This document shows, piece after piece, positions 32,459-40,901 of a stretch of DNA of 64,000 nucleotides. The notes under the pieces were generated by a model. It had not been told where the DNA came from, searched no databases, and saw only the letters and a program-made list of their open reading frames with translations. A program made the position numbers and the translations under genes. Position 1 is the first letter of the stretch. Every line of letters begins with the position of its first letter. This stretch comes from Devosia salina (GTDB lineage: Bacteria > Pseudomonadota > Alphaproteobacteria > Rhizobiales > Devosiaceae). The stretch lies in contig NZ_CP080590.1 in assembly GCF_019504385.1 (NCBI RefSeq), positions 3,773,501-3,837,500 of the forward strand. The letters run 5' to 3'.

Positions 32459-32883
32459 AGGCGACGGCTCCGGAGAACAGGAACGAGAAAAACGACGATG
32501 GCCGAAAATGCCACCAGCGACAGCACGGGCAGCGGCACCAGCCCGAAGAACATCATCGCTTCGTCCGAGCATGAGGGGCCGGCGCTGCATGGTTGAATGG
32601 CTTCAGGTACGATTCCGTAGAAGAGCAGCACATGTAAGGTGGCAAACCCTGCGCCCGCAACGGCCAGGGGCACGGAATACAGCACCGAATTGCGATCACC
32701 AGCGAGGGCTCCAACGCCCAGGGTGACAACAAGCGGGAACATCGCAATACGCTGATACCAGCAGAGAACGCATGGCGTCTGACCCATGATCTCGCCAATA
32801 AAGACGGCGCCCATGGTTGCTACCAAGGCCACCAGCCAGGCCGAGAACATCCACGACCAGGTTCTGCTGTCGTTTTCCACCAT
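32455..32883 (-). CDS. dsbB: Disulfide bond formation protein DsbB
   Basis: A 142-residue DsbB. It has four membrane helices. MGQTPCVLCWYQRIAMFPLV contains the first redox pair CxxC next to the quinone-binding region, and IQPCSAGPSCSDEAMMFFG contains the second periplasmic cysteine pair. It reoxidises the DsbA-like protein and passes electrons to quinone. ATG 32883 is favoured over 32889 because GAAAGG sits 6 nt upstream. Its stop overlaps the DsbA ATG (ATGA). It is divergent from the multicopper oxidase gene, with about 225 nt of shared upstream DNA. Confidence 0.93.
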   Translation of the reverse strand: MVENDSRTWSWMFSAWLVALVATMGAVFIGEIMGQTPCVLCWYQRIAMFPLVVTLGVGALAGDRNSVLYSVPLAVAGAGFATLHVLLFYGIVPEAIQPCSAGPSCSDEAMMFFGLVPLPVLSLVAFSAIVVFLVPVLRSRRL

Positions 32884-33109
32884 GCGCATCCTTTCAGTTC
32901 ATGGATCGAGTCTACGACCTCTAGCCACTTGAGGAGCAAGGCGGAAAATGCCGCGTAGGATCCGCGTTCTGGCCCGGCTCTCGCATCAAGCTCGGCCAGA
33001 TCACTAAGATGCAAATCATTCCTACTTGCAAAAACGTCATGCTTGTGTCCTGTTGTTGCGAACCATTCGCATTAGAGGACGACTTGCTTTGGACAATTCC
33101 GTGGATCTG

Positions 33110-34222
33110 ATGAGGCGCCGCAGTCTCCTTCTTGGCGGCCTGGCAGTCGCGGGCAGCACGGCAGTGCTTGCAACATCGGCCGCTGGCCAGTCCATGCAGG
33201 GCCACGACATGGCCAGCATGTCAGACCCGGAAGAGCTTCCAGCCGATCCCTACGCCGCGCCCGGAGCCCATGAAGGCGGACACGGGCAAATGACAACGGT
33301 GGGGACCGTCGATCACCAACAAAACGGCTTTGACCCAACGGCCATGCTGACCGAATGGGATGTCGGCACGGTGTCCACGATGGATGACGGGCGCACCCTG
33401 CGCACTTTCGAGGTAGAGGCCATCGACAAGGAGATCGAAATCGCGCCGGGCGTGGTGTTTCCAGCCTGGACCTTCAACGGTCGTGTTCCTGGTCCCGCTC
33501 TCCGGGCCAAGGAGGGAGAACGGCTGCGGATCGTTTTCCGCAACTATGGCTCCCATCCGCACTCCATGCATTTTCACGGCATCCATTCCTGGCGCATGGA
33601 CGGTGTTCCCGGGTCTGGATTGATCAACCCGGGCGAGGAGTTCGTATACGAATTCGATGCCAAGCCATTCGGCTGCCACCTCTACCACTGCCACGCATTC
33701 CCGCTGAAACGGCACATGCACAAAGGCATGTACGGTGCCTTCGTGATCGACCCCGATCCGGACCTCCATCCCGAATATGCCGATGTCGCGCGGTCCCGCC
33801 TGCTCGGCACGCCGGAAAATGCCCGCTGGCAGGAACTGGTGATGGTCATGAACGCCTTCGACACCAACTTCGACAACGAGAACGAGTTCTACGCCGTCAA
33901 CACGATAGCCAACGCCTATTCGCAGAAGCCCATCCGCATCGAGAAGTCGCGACCAGTGCGCATTTATCTCGTCAACGCGACCGAATTCGATCCCATCAAT
34001 TCCTTTCACCTGCACGCCAATTTCTTCAACTACTTCGACACCGGCACGACCCTGACCCCGACCCTGCGCACCGTCGATCTCATCATGCAGTGCCAGGCGC
34101 AGCGGGGCATTCTTGAGTTCAACTACGCCGACCACGAAGCCGGCATGTACATGTTCCACGGTCACCAGTCGGAGTTCACCGAACTGGGTTGGATGGGCAT
34201 GTTCGATATTGTGGAGGCCTGA
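33110..34222 (+). CDS. Tat-exported multicopper oxidase
   Basis: A 370-residue copper oxidase. MRRRSLLLGGLAVAGSTAVL is a Tat signal. Copper ligands are visible: SMHFHGIHSW (H-x-H) near residue 170, CHLYHCHAFPLKRHMHKGMY near 195 with the type 1 Cys-His-Met set, FHLHANFF near 305, and YMFHGHQSEFTELGWMGMF near the C-terminus. Because the Cys ligand lies in the first cupredoxin domain, it resembles two-domain oxidases or nitrite-reductase-like folds rather than three-domain CueO. Histidine/methionine-rich HDMASMSDPEE precedes the domains. It is coupled to the ZIP gene, which starts 1 nt after its stop. The likely role is oxidation of Cu(I), Mn(II) or Fe(II). Confidence 0.88.
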   Translation: MRRRSLLLGGLAVAGSTAVLATSAAGQSMQGHDMASMSDPEELPADPYAAPGAHEGGHGQMTTVGTVDHQQNGFDPTAMLTEWDVGTVSTMDDGRTLRTFEVEAIDKEIEIAPGVVFPAWTFNGRVPGPALRAKEGERLRIVFRNYGSHPHSMHFHGIHSWRMDGVPGSGLINPGEEFVYEFDAKPFGCHLYHCHAFPLKRHMHKGMYGAFVIDPDPDLHPEYADVARSRLLGTPENARWQELVMVMNAFDTNFDNENEFYAVNTIANAYSQKPIRIEKSRPVRIYLVNATEFDPINSFHLHANFFNYFDTGTTLTPTLRTVDLIMQCQAQRGILEFNYADHEAGMYMFHGHQSEFTELGWMGMFDIVEA

Positions 34223-34223
34223 A

Positions 34224-35411
34224 ATGACCGAGCTTGCGCCATCGTCCAACGCCTCGTCCGGCCTTCGCCGCTTCCTTTGGTTGCTGGCCCCCCTGCTGGT
34301 GCTTGCCATTGCCATAGCCTGGATCGCCGCGGCGGACCCGTTGCGAAGCTTCAACAATGGCGCGCCGCCGGTCGAAACGATCACCTTCGAAAGAACGGTG
34401 CTGAATGACGGAGGCATTCGGGTCCAGATTCGCGCCGGCGGCTCCGAGGACATGACGGTCGCGCAGGTGCAGGTCGACGACGCCTATTGGAATTTCTCGA
34501 TGGCGCCCGCCGGCCCGCTGGCGCGCGGGTCAACCGCATGGATCGACATTCCATATCCGTGGGTGCTGGGCGAGGCGCACCGCGTCAAGTTGGTGACCAA
34601 CACGGGGACCACCTTCGAGCACGAAATCGCCGTCGCCGTGCCGACGCCAGTCGCCACACAAGGGCAGCTCGTCCAGCAGGCCATTGTCGGTGCGATCGTC
34701 GGCATCCTGCCTGTCGCCATTGGTTTGATGTTCTATCCGGCCATGCGCAACGTGGGCACGTCTGGCATGGGTTTCGTGCTGGCCCTCACAGTGGGCTTAC
34801 TCGCCTTCCTGCTCGTCGACATGACCTTTGAGGCGCTGGAGTTGGCTGCCGAGTCAGCGCCTCTTTTCCAGGGGCCGGCAATGGTCATCCTCGCGGCTCT
34901 GGCCACCTTCCTGATCCTCATGGGCATCAGCCGCCGCGGAGGACGGCCCGAAGGGCTGGCTCTGGCGTTTTATATTGCCTTTGGCATCGGCCTTCATAAC
35001 TTCGGCGAGGGCCTTGCCATCGGCGCAGCCTTCGCCACCGGTTCTGCGGGTCTTGGGACCTTCCTCGTTCTCGGTTTCGCAATTCACAATGTCACCGAGG
35101 GTATCGGTATTGCCGCTCCCATCGTTCGACAGAAGCCGCACCTCTGGGCTTTCGTCGCCCTGACCCTGGTCGCCGGAGCACCTGCCGTTCTTGGCATGTG
35201 GATCGGCAGCCTCGCCTACGGCACCCAGTGGTCGGCCCTCGCCCTGGGAGTGGGGGCTGGTGCTATTCTCCAGGTGATGGTTGAGGTAACAGCCTTTTTC
35301 CTTCGTGGAAGCGGACGGCAAAGGCAATCCTGGCTGTCGCCGCCGGTCCTGTCAGGCTTTCTGACCGGCGTGGCGTTCATGTATGTCACCGCCGCTGTCA
35401 TCAAGGTGTAG
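34224..35411 (+). CDS. ZIP-family metal permease with N-terminal periplasmic domain
   Basis: A 395-residue protein. Residues 1-45 include one membrane helix; residues about 45-160 form a soluble periplasmic beta domain (FERTVLNDGGIRVQIRAGG, AWIDIPYPWVLGEAHRV) not found in ordinary ZIPs. ZIP helices follow: FGIGLHNFGEGLAIGAAFA is the H-x3-E metal site and LGFAIHNVTEGIGIAAP is the second. ZIP permeases take metal ions down a gradient into the cytosol. The gene starts 1 nt after the multicopper oxidase stop, so the two proteins probably act as an oxidase/permease pair. It is full length and ends at a CTGTCATCAAGGTG stretch before the repeat unit. Confidence 0.88.
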   Translation: MTELAPSSNASSGLRRFLWLLAPLLVLAIAIAWIAAADPLRSFNNGAPPVETITFERTVLNDGGIRVQIRAGGSEDMTVAQVQVDDAYWNFSMAPAGPLARGSTAWIDIPYPWVLGEAHRVKLVTNTGTTFEHEIAVAVPTPVATQGQLVQQAIVGAIVGILPVAIGLMFYPAMRNVGTSGMGFVLALTVGLLAFLLVDMTFEALELAAESAPLFQGPAMVILAALATFLILMGISRRGGRPEGLALAFYIAFGIGLHNFGEGLAIGAAFATGSAGLGTFLVLGFAIHNVTEGIGIAAPIVRQKPHLWAFVALTLVAGAPAVLGMWIGSLAYGTQWSALALGVGAGAILQVMVEVTAFFLRGSGRQRQSWLSPPVLSGFLTGVAFMYVTAAVIKV

Positions 35412-35570
35412 CGTAACCATCTGCCAGGCGCGCCTGCGCAAAATGTATTGGGCATTTCTCCTGACGAAACCCCCGGCCATGGCCGTATGGGCCTACTGTT
35501 ACTAACCGCATTCAGACGTCTTTCGCCCGTCCGCTTTCGGGCTACGGTCACGACGATCTGAACGACCGTT
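35412..35570. other. Spacer between metal cluster and first recombinase repeat
   Basis: About 160 bases without a gene. A partial inverted element (CTTTCGGGC) occurs near 35530-35555, similar to the CTTTCGGG at 44795 upstream of the second repeat, so homology between the two repeat flanks may extend a little further than annotated. Nothing else seen. Confidence 0.4.
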
Positions 35571-36484
35571 AAGGGGCGCGTCGAAGATGGTCCGCATGTG
35601 CTCCTTGGAATAGCCGCGGTCATGCGATTGCTGACCGTCCGGATGCAGCGTTCCGACTGTGGATCGCGTCCGGCGGTGTCCTCGTTGCGGCCTCACCTGC
35701 GGTGGGGCCGCTGATCATTAGACCTCGGTGTGTTCCGCCAGTTCCAGTGCGTCTTCGACATCGACGCCCAAATATCGGACCGTGTTTTCGATCTTGGTGT
35801 GACCCAGCAAGATCTGCACGGCGCGGAGGTTGCCGGTGGCCTTGTAGATGAGCGAGGCCTTGGTGCGCCTGAGCGAGTGCGTGCCGTACTCCTCCTTGCG
35901 CAGACCTATGGCAGTCACCCACTCGTCGACCAATCGAGCATATTGTCTGGTGCTTAGGTGGTCGTTCGGATCGGCTCGACTGGGAAAGACGAAATCCTCA
36001 ACCGAGCCCCCTCGCCTTTCGAGCCACGCCAGCAAACTTGCTCTGGCGTCTGTTGTGATCTCGAACTGCACCGGTCGACCGGTTTTCTGCTGAATCACCA
36101 TCGCCCGGGCGCGTATGTCACGGCCGGTCACGAGCGTGCCGATCTTGAGCTTGACCAGATCGCAACCGCGCAACTTGCTGTCGATGGCTAGGTCAAACAG
36201 CGCTCGATCGCGCATTCGCCCCTCCCGATCCAGAAAGAACCTGATTGCCCAGATCTGGCGGATCTTGAGCGCCCGCTTGGCGCCGACTTGCCGTCCGGCG
36301 TTCCACGCCGGCCGACCTCTGGCGGCGGGGTCGTATTGTGAAATACCCATTTTCATTCTCCTATGGCCAACATCGGCCAATCTGAGAACGATTAAGGCGA
36401 ACGGTTCGTCGGCCGGCGCCGTGCCGCCTCGCGAGAATTGTCCCTGCCCCACAGTCCTCCCGGTAGCGCCTCCAGCGGGGCCGT
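35571..36484 (-). repeat. Direct repeat copy 1: small recombinase unit
   Basis: This 0.9-kb stretch contains the integrase gene plus conserved flanks and is repeated at 44831-45748 in the same orientation. Both start with AAGGGGCGC then GATGGTCCG, share TGCTGACCGTCCGG and GGTGGGGCCGCTGATC before the gene, and end with TAGCGCCTCCAGCGGGGCCGT. Within the coding part differences are scattered, mostly at third positions. The two copies bracket an 8.3-kb segment and could recombine with each other. Confidence 0.85.
35718..36350 (-). CDS. Small tyrosine recombinase, copy 1
   Basis: A 210-residue tyrosine integrase lacking a long N-terminal arm domain. Catalytic residues are seen in order: RDRALFDLAIDSKLRGCDLV with arginine I, HSLRRTKASLIYKATGNL with H-x-x-R, LLGHTKIENTVRYLGVDVED with the late histidine and tyrosine nucleophile. 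ATG 36350 is chosen because AGGAG lies 7 nt upstream; MKMG at 36356 is too close to it. It differs from copy 2 by only about four residues (I/V, R/H, E/A, A/T). Solo recombinases of this length occur on rhizobial and Devosia-type replicons, often in several copies. The role is unknown. Confidence 0.9.
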   Translation of the reverse strand: MGISQYDPAARGRPAWNAGRQVGAKRALKIRQIWAIRFFLDREGRMRDRALFDLAIDSKLRGCDLVKLKIGTLVTGRDIRARAMVIQQKTGRPVQFEITTDARASLLAWLERRGGSVEDFVFPSRADPNDHLSTRQYARLVDEWVTAIGLRKEEYGTHSLRRTKASLIYKATGNLRAVQILLGHTKIENTVRYLGVDVEDALELAEHTEV

Positions 36485-36647
36485 TTGTAGCCTGTCGGCT
36501 TTCGGGCCGACCTAGTGGATTAACTGCCATTCGCTGGCCCTCGCGTTGTCACTCATGAGTGTCAAATGAAAGCCAATACGGGTCTACTGCGGCGCCCATA
36601 CTGGCAAAGCCACGAGCCAACGCAGCTGTTCAATCAGCCTCTTCCAA

Positions 36648-38483
36648 CTATTTCCAGACCAGCCGTCGGTAGAGGGTCGAGCGGTCGATGCCGAGAGCGC
36701 GCGCAGCGGCGGAAAGATTGCCGTTGTTCTGGTCCACCGCGCGACGCATTGCGGCTTCGGTGAGACTGCCCAAATCGTTCTGGAACAGCAGAGGTGCCGC
36801 GGTGACCTGTTCGGTGAACTGGGATAGATCGGCCAAAGTGATGGGCTGTTCTGGTTCACACAGCGCTGATAGGGCGCGCAGCGTCCCGGTCAGTTCGCGG
36901 AAATTGCCTGGCCATGGCTGGGCGGCGAGGCGGGCAAGCACCGGGGCGGGCAGCGGCGGATGGCCCGTCGCGAGCTGGGACCAGAGGCTCGAGACGACAG
37001 TGGCGCGATCGGGGAAATCACACAGGGCCGGCAGGCGAATGGTGAACTGGGCGATGCGGTAGTAGAGATCGGCGCGGAAGGTGCCTGCCTCGACCATGGC
37101 CTTGAGATCGCGATTGGTGGCGCAAACGGGCACGAAATCAGCCTTCTGCGCGGTGCCGCCGCCCAGTGGCACGACTTCCTTGTCCTGCAAGACGCGCAGG
37201 AGGCGCGACTGCAGCAAGAGCGGCATGTCGCCGATTTCATCGAGGAAGAGAATGCCGCCCTCGGCTTGTTGCACCAGGCCAATGGCGCCCTGCTTGCGGG
37301 CGCCGGTGAAGGCGCCGGGCTGGTAGCCGAAGAGTTCGGATTCGATCAGACTCTCGGGCAGTGCAGCACAGTTGATGGCGACAAAGGGCTTGCCGGCGCG
37401 CTGGGTGAGGCCATGCAGGTAGCGGGCGAAGACTTCCTTGCCGGCACCGGTTTCCCCAGCGATGAGCAGGGGAATTTCGGCATTGACCAGGCGGATGGCC
37501 TTGGCGAGATCGGCGCGGGTTTCGGGAGTGAGAAAAGGCGCTGGCTCGCCCGACTTGGCGACGCGCGGCAGGGTGCCGGTGACGCGCAGCGGCGACTTGC
37601 GCGGCTCGGACACGGCGGCAAAGAAGCGCTCGCCATTGCGGGCGCGCAGTTCGCCGCGCTGTGTGGCGAGCGCCGCGGTTTCAAAGATTTCCTCGGCGGT
37701 GGACTGGCGCAGCGCCTTGCGGTCGAGCCCGACGAGATGGAGCGCGCGACGATTGCCGGCGATCAAACGCCCGCCATCAAAGACCAGAATGCCTTCGCGG
37801 GCGGTGCCCAGGAGATCAGCGGTACGGTGGAAGCGCACCACGGTCATGTCATCGAAGCCGCGGGCGAAGAAGCGATGTTCGATCTGCTCGACGGCGAGGC
37901 GCACCAGGCCCATGGCATGGGTGTGCTCAGCCGAGGCATGGCCGGAGAGATCGAGCACGCCAGCGAGCTTCCCGAAAGGGTCGAAAATGGGCGATGCGGC
38001 GCAATGCAGGATACCATGTGGTTCGAAGAAGTGTTCTCCCCCATGCACCTCGATGGCGCGACGTTCGGCGAGAGCCGTGCCGATGGCATTGGTGCCAGTG
38101 GCAGTTTCGGACCAGGTGACGCCGGGGCGGAGCGCCACTTCGGCGGCGCGGCCGGCGAATTCGGGGCTTCCCGTGGTATCGAGCACGAGGCCCTTGGCAT
38201 CGGTGAGGATGACGACACTGTCGGTAAGCCGCGCTTCGGTGCGCAGCGACACCAGTTCAGAGCGCGAGAGGAGGCGTAAGGTCTCGTTCTGCTCATGCAA
38301 GGCGCGAAGCTCGGGTGCGGTGACCGGTTCGGCATGAATGACCGCCGAGGCATCGAGGCCCTGTTGTGCGCAGCGCTGCCAGGACCGCAATATGGGCGCA
38401 GGCACCAGGCCCTCAGGTAGATCGTGCCCAGAAAAGAAACGCTCGCGCGCGGCTACCAAGGCAGCATCGGACGCCTGTTGCAT
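36648..38483 (-). CDS. AcoR-like sigma-54-dependent activator
   Basis: A 611-residue enhancer-binding protein. A GAF-type sensor covers residues about 70-200 (VTWSETATGTNAIGTALAER). The AAA+ domain has Walker A GETGAGKE at 343-350, the sigma-54-contacting GAFTGA loop at 390-395 and Walker B ILFLDEIGD at 411-419. A Fis-type HTH, GNLSAAARALGIDRSTLYRR, ends the protein. This is the AcoR/AcoX subfamily that controls acetoin or alcohol/aldehyde oxidation. It is divergent from the aldehyde dehydrogenase, whose promoter is a perfect -24/-12 site. The effector is probably the aldehyde or a parent alcohol. ATG 38483 is the family-typical start. Confidence 0.93.
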   Translation of the reverse strand: MQQASDAALVAARERFFSGHDLPEGLVPAPILRSWQRCAQQGLDASAVIHAEPVTAPELRALHEQNETLRLLSRSELVSLRTEARLTDSVVILTDAKGLVLDTTGSPEFAGRAAEVALRPGVTWSETATGTNAIGTALAERRAIEVHGGEHFFEPHGILHCAASPIFDPFGKLAGVLDLSGHASAEHTHAMGLVRLAVEQIEHRFFARGFDDMTVVRFHRTADLLGTAREGILVFDGGRLIAGNRRALHLVGLDRKALRQSTAEEIFETAALATQRGELRARNGERFFAAVSEPRKSPLRVTGTLPRVAKSGEPAPFLTPETRADLAKAIRLVNAEIPLLIAGETGAGKEVFARYLHGLTQRAGKPFVAINCAALPESLIESELFGYQPGAFTGARKQGAIGLVQQAEGGILFLDEIGDMPLLLQSRLLRVLQDKEVVPLGGGTAQKADFVPVCATNRDLKAMVEAGTFRADLYYRIAQFTIRLPALCDFPDRATVVSSLWSQLATGHPPLPAPVLARLAAQPWPGNFRELTGTLRALSALCEPEQPITLADLSQFTEQVTAAPLLFQNDLGSLTEAAMRRAVDQNNGNLSAAARALGIDRSTLYRRLVWK

Positions 38484-38511
38484 GGCTCTCTCCCTACCAG
38501 TTGTGGCAGTT

Positions 38512-38562
38512 TGCAACAGGTGTTGCATCGGCCATCGCGTCTGGTTGTGGCAAAGTGTTGCA
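38512..38562. promoter_or_regulatory. Candidate enhancer sites for the AcoR-like activator
   Basis: TGCAACAGGTGTTGCA (38512-38527) is a perfect 7-bp inverted repeat with a 2-nt centre. A related half-site set TGGCAAAGTGTTGCA lies at 38548-38562, and TGGCAGTTTGCAACA overlaps the first on its left. They are 76-127 nt upstream of the -24 box, a normal distance for sigma-54 enhancers. Binding is inferred. Confidence 0.6.
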
Positions 38563-38637
38563 TCCGAATTCGCACCGCGTCCACCCCTGCTTGGTGCCAC
38601 AAGAATTCCCTAACAGCTTCAACAGGTTGACATCATC

Positions 38638-38653
38638 TGGCACGCCGGTTGCA
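38638..38653 (+). promoter_or_regulatory. Sigma-54 (-24/-12) promoter of aldehyde dehydrogenase
   Basis: TGGCACGCCGGTTGCA matches the sigma-54 consensus TGGCACG-N4-TTGCA exactly. GG and GC are separated by 10 nt. It predicts a transcript start near 38664, 24 nt before the ATG at 38688. The divergent sigma-54 activator next door is the expected regulator. Confidence 0.93.
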
Positions 38654-38687
38654 ATGACGGTGGCATCCAAGAACAAGGGAGGATGCC

Positions 38688-40208
38688 ATGAATAAACCTG
38701 AATTCGTCGGCCAGCGGACCAAGTCTCCATACAAGGCGAAATACGGCAATTATATCGGCGGGCAGTGGGTGGACGCGCTCGACGGCGAGACCTTCGAGAA
38801 CACCTCGCCAGTCACTGGGCAGGTGATTTGCGAAGTCGCGCGCTCCAAGGCGGCGGATGTCGAGCGGGCGCTGGATGCGGCCCATAAGGCCGCGCCGGGC
38901 TGGGGCCAAACCTCGGTGGCGCAGCGCGCGGTGATGCTCAACAAGATTGCCGATCGCATGGAAGAACATCTCGACGAGATCGCGCTGGCCGAGACCTGGG
39001 ACAATGGCAAGCCAATTCGTGAGACGACTGCTGCCGATATTCCGCTGGCGATCGACCACTTCCGCTATTTCGCCGGTGCCATCCGCGCCCAGGAGGGCGG
39101 CATTTCCGAACTTGACCATGACACGGTGGCTTATCATTTCCACGAGCCCCTCGGCGTCGTGGGGCAGATCATTCCGTGGAACTTCCCTATCCTGATGGCG
39201 GTCTGGAAACTGGCGCCCGCGCTAGCGGCAGGCAATGCCGTGGTGCTCAAGCCTGCCGAGCAGACGCCGGCATCAATCCTCTTTCTCATGGAATTGATCG
39301 AAGACATCCTGCCGCCCGGCGTGGTCAATATCGTCAACGGCTTTGGCCTTGAAGCCGGCAAGCCGCTGGCCAGCTCGAACCGCATCGCCAAGATCGCCTT
39401 TACCGGCGAGACCACGACGGGCCGGCTGATCATGCAATATGCCAGCCAGAACCTGATCCCGGTGACGCTGGAACTGGGTGGCAAATCGCCGAACATCTTC
39501 TTTGCCGACGTATTGGCCGAAGACGATGATTTCTTCGACAAGGCGCTCGAGGGCTTTGCCATGTTCGCGCTCAATCAGGGCGAGGTGTGTACCTGCCCGA
39601 GCCGCGCCCTGATCCAGGAAAGCGTCTATGACCGCTTCATGGAACGGGCGATCAAGCGGGTGGAAGCCATCAAGCAGGGTTCTCCCTTCGAGATGAGCAC
39701 GATGATCGGGGCCCAAGCCTCGTCCGAGCAACTCGAGAAAATTCTCTCCTATCTCGATATCGGCCGGCAGGAAGGCGCCACGGTGCTGACTGGCGGCGAG
39801 CGCAACAATCTGGGTGGCGAGTTGGCGGGTGGTTACTACGTCAAGCCGACGGTGTTTGCTGGCAACAACAAGATGCGCATTTTCCAGGAGGAAATCTTTG
39901 GCCCGGTGGTCTCGGTGACGACCTTCAAGACCGATGCCGAAGCCCTCGAGATCGCCAATGACACGCTTTATGGCCTGGGCGCCGGCGTGTGGACGCGTGA
40001 TGCCAACCGGGCCTATCGCTTCGGCCGAGGCATCCAGGCGGGGCGCGTATGGACCAATTGCTATCACGCCTATCCTGCCCATGCCGCCTTTGGTGGTTAC
40101 AAGCAGAGCGGCATCGGACGCGAAAACCACCGCATGATGCTTGACCACTACCAGCAGACCAAGAACATGCTGGTGAGCTACTCGCCCAAGAAGCTGGGCT
40201 TCTTCTAA
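38688..40208 (+). CDS. NAD+-dependent aldehyde dehydrogenase (AldB/ExaC type)
   Basis: A 506-residue aldehyde dehydrogenase. FHEPLGVVGQIIPWNFPILM is the cofactor entry motif, VTLELGGKSPNIFFADV holds the glutamate base, and LNQGEVCTCPSRALI contains the catalytic cysteine. The C-terminus KQSGIGRENHRMMLDHYQQT is family-typical. It oxidises aldehydes such as acetaldehyde to acids. GGAGG lies 4 nt before the ATG (in AGGGAGGATGCC). It is followed by a DUF779 gene, the usual partner of AldB/ExaC-type enzymes, and is driven by the -24/-12 promoter at 38638. With the alcohol dehydrogenase at 51.4 kb it could complete alcohol oxidation. Confidence 0.95.
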   Translation: MNKPEFVGQRTKSPYKAKYGNYIGGQWVDALDGETFENTSPVTGQVICEVARSKAADVERALDAAHKAAPGWGQTSVAQRAVMLNKIADRMEEHLDEIALAETWDNGKPIRETTAADIPLAIDHFRYFAGAIRAQEGGISELDHDTVAYHFHEPLGVVGQIIPWNFPILMAVWKLAPALAAGNAVVLKPAEQTPASILFLMELIEDILPPGVVNIVNGFGLEAGKPLASSNRIAKIAFTGETTTGRLIMQYASQNLIPVTLELGGKSPNIFFADVLAEDDDFFDKALEGFAMFALNQGEVCTCPSRALIQESVYDRFMERAIKRVEAIKQGSPFEMSTMIGAQASSEQLEKILSYLDIGRQEGATVLTGGERNNLGGELAGGYYVKPTVFAGNNKMRIFQEEIFGPVVSVTTFKTDAEALEIANDTLYGLGAGVWTRDANRAYRFGRGIQAGRVWTNCYHAYPAHAAFGGYKQSGIGRENHRMMLDHYQQTKNMLVSYSPKKLGFF

Positions 40209-40228
40209 GCCGCTCCTCCCTGAGCGGG

Positions 40229-40252
40229 CGCCCGGGGAGAGCTCCGGGCGCG
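40229..40252 (+). terminator. Hairpin between aldehyde dehydrogenase and DUF779 genes
   Basis: GCGCCCGG (40229-40236) pairs perfectly with CCGGGCGC (40245-40252) over an 8-nt loop. No T-run follows, so it may be a partial attenuator or an mRNA stabiliser rather than a full terminator. Confidence 0.5.
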
Positions 40253-40340
40253 CCAGAAATCATTCCGGCGGGAAGAGCCCTAACCCCACTCTCTCCCTGG
40301 CCACCTCCCGCTGGAATGACCGTCGAGCAAGGAACCCGCC

Positions 40341-40739
40341 ATGACTGATCTCGTTCCGCGCGTCGTCGCCACCGACGCCGCCTTAAGTCTCATCGCCACC
40401 ATCACGGCCCGCCATGGGCCGGTTATGTTTCATCAGTCCGGCGGGTGTTGTGATGGCTCGTCGCCGATGTGCTATCCTGAAGGCGAATTCATCGTCGGCG
40501 ACCATGACGTCAAGATGGGTGATATCGGCAGCGCTCCCTTCTACATGTCACCCAGCCAGTTCGAATATTGGCAGCATACCCAGTTGATCATCGATGCGAT
40601 TCCAGGTCGTGGCGGCATGTTCAGTCTCGATAATGGCACCGAGCGGCGGTTTCTCACGCGCTCCCGCTTGTTCACCGATGACGAGTACGCACGCCTTGGG
40701 CCAATAGCACGGCGAGGAACGCCAACACTCTTTTCCTGA
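40341..40739 (+). CDS. DUF779 protein
   Basis: A 132-residue DUF779 family protein. The conserved block HQSGGCCDGSSPMCYPEGEF has three cysteines near residue 30, and FYMSPSQFEYWQHTQLIIDA lies in the centre. DUF779 genes nearly always follow an AldB/ExaC-type aldehyde dehydrogenase; the function is unknown, with possible metal or cofactor handling suggested by the cysteines. It lies 132 nt after the dehydrogenase, with a hairpin between. The ATG at 40341 follows a GCAAGGAACCCGCC stretch giving an AAGGA ribosome-binding site. No damage seen. Confidence 0.9.
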   Translation: MTDLVPRVVATDAALSLIATITARHGPVMFHQSGGCCDGSSPMCYPEGEFIVGDHDVKMGDIGSAPFYMSPSQFEYWQHTQLIIDAIPGRGGMFSLDNGTERRFLTRSRLFTDDEYARLGPIARRGTPTLFS

Positions 40740-40901
40740 AGCCTTGTCTCTTCTGCGGAGTGACTGATGCTGAAGTTTGGTCCATTGCGATTTTTTGATT
40801 TTGCATTCTCACATCAGGTGACGATCCAGGTCATGTCCGTTTTCTCGTTGATGCAATAATCTGGAGTGGACCCCATTTCGCCGGACAGCTGGCGGTTGGG
40901 T

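Noticed and set aside
33221..34453. 410-residue minus-strand open frame
   Set aside because: Antisense to the multicopper oxidase, whose copper-ligand motifs on the plus strand are unambiguous.
36960..38279. 439-residue plus-strand open frame
   Set aside because: Long only because of high GC; antisense to the AcoR-like AAA+ domain, with low-complexity G/A/E composition.
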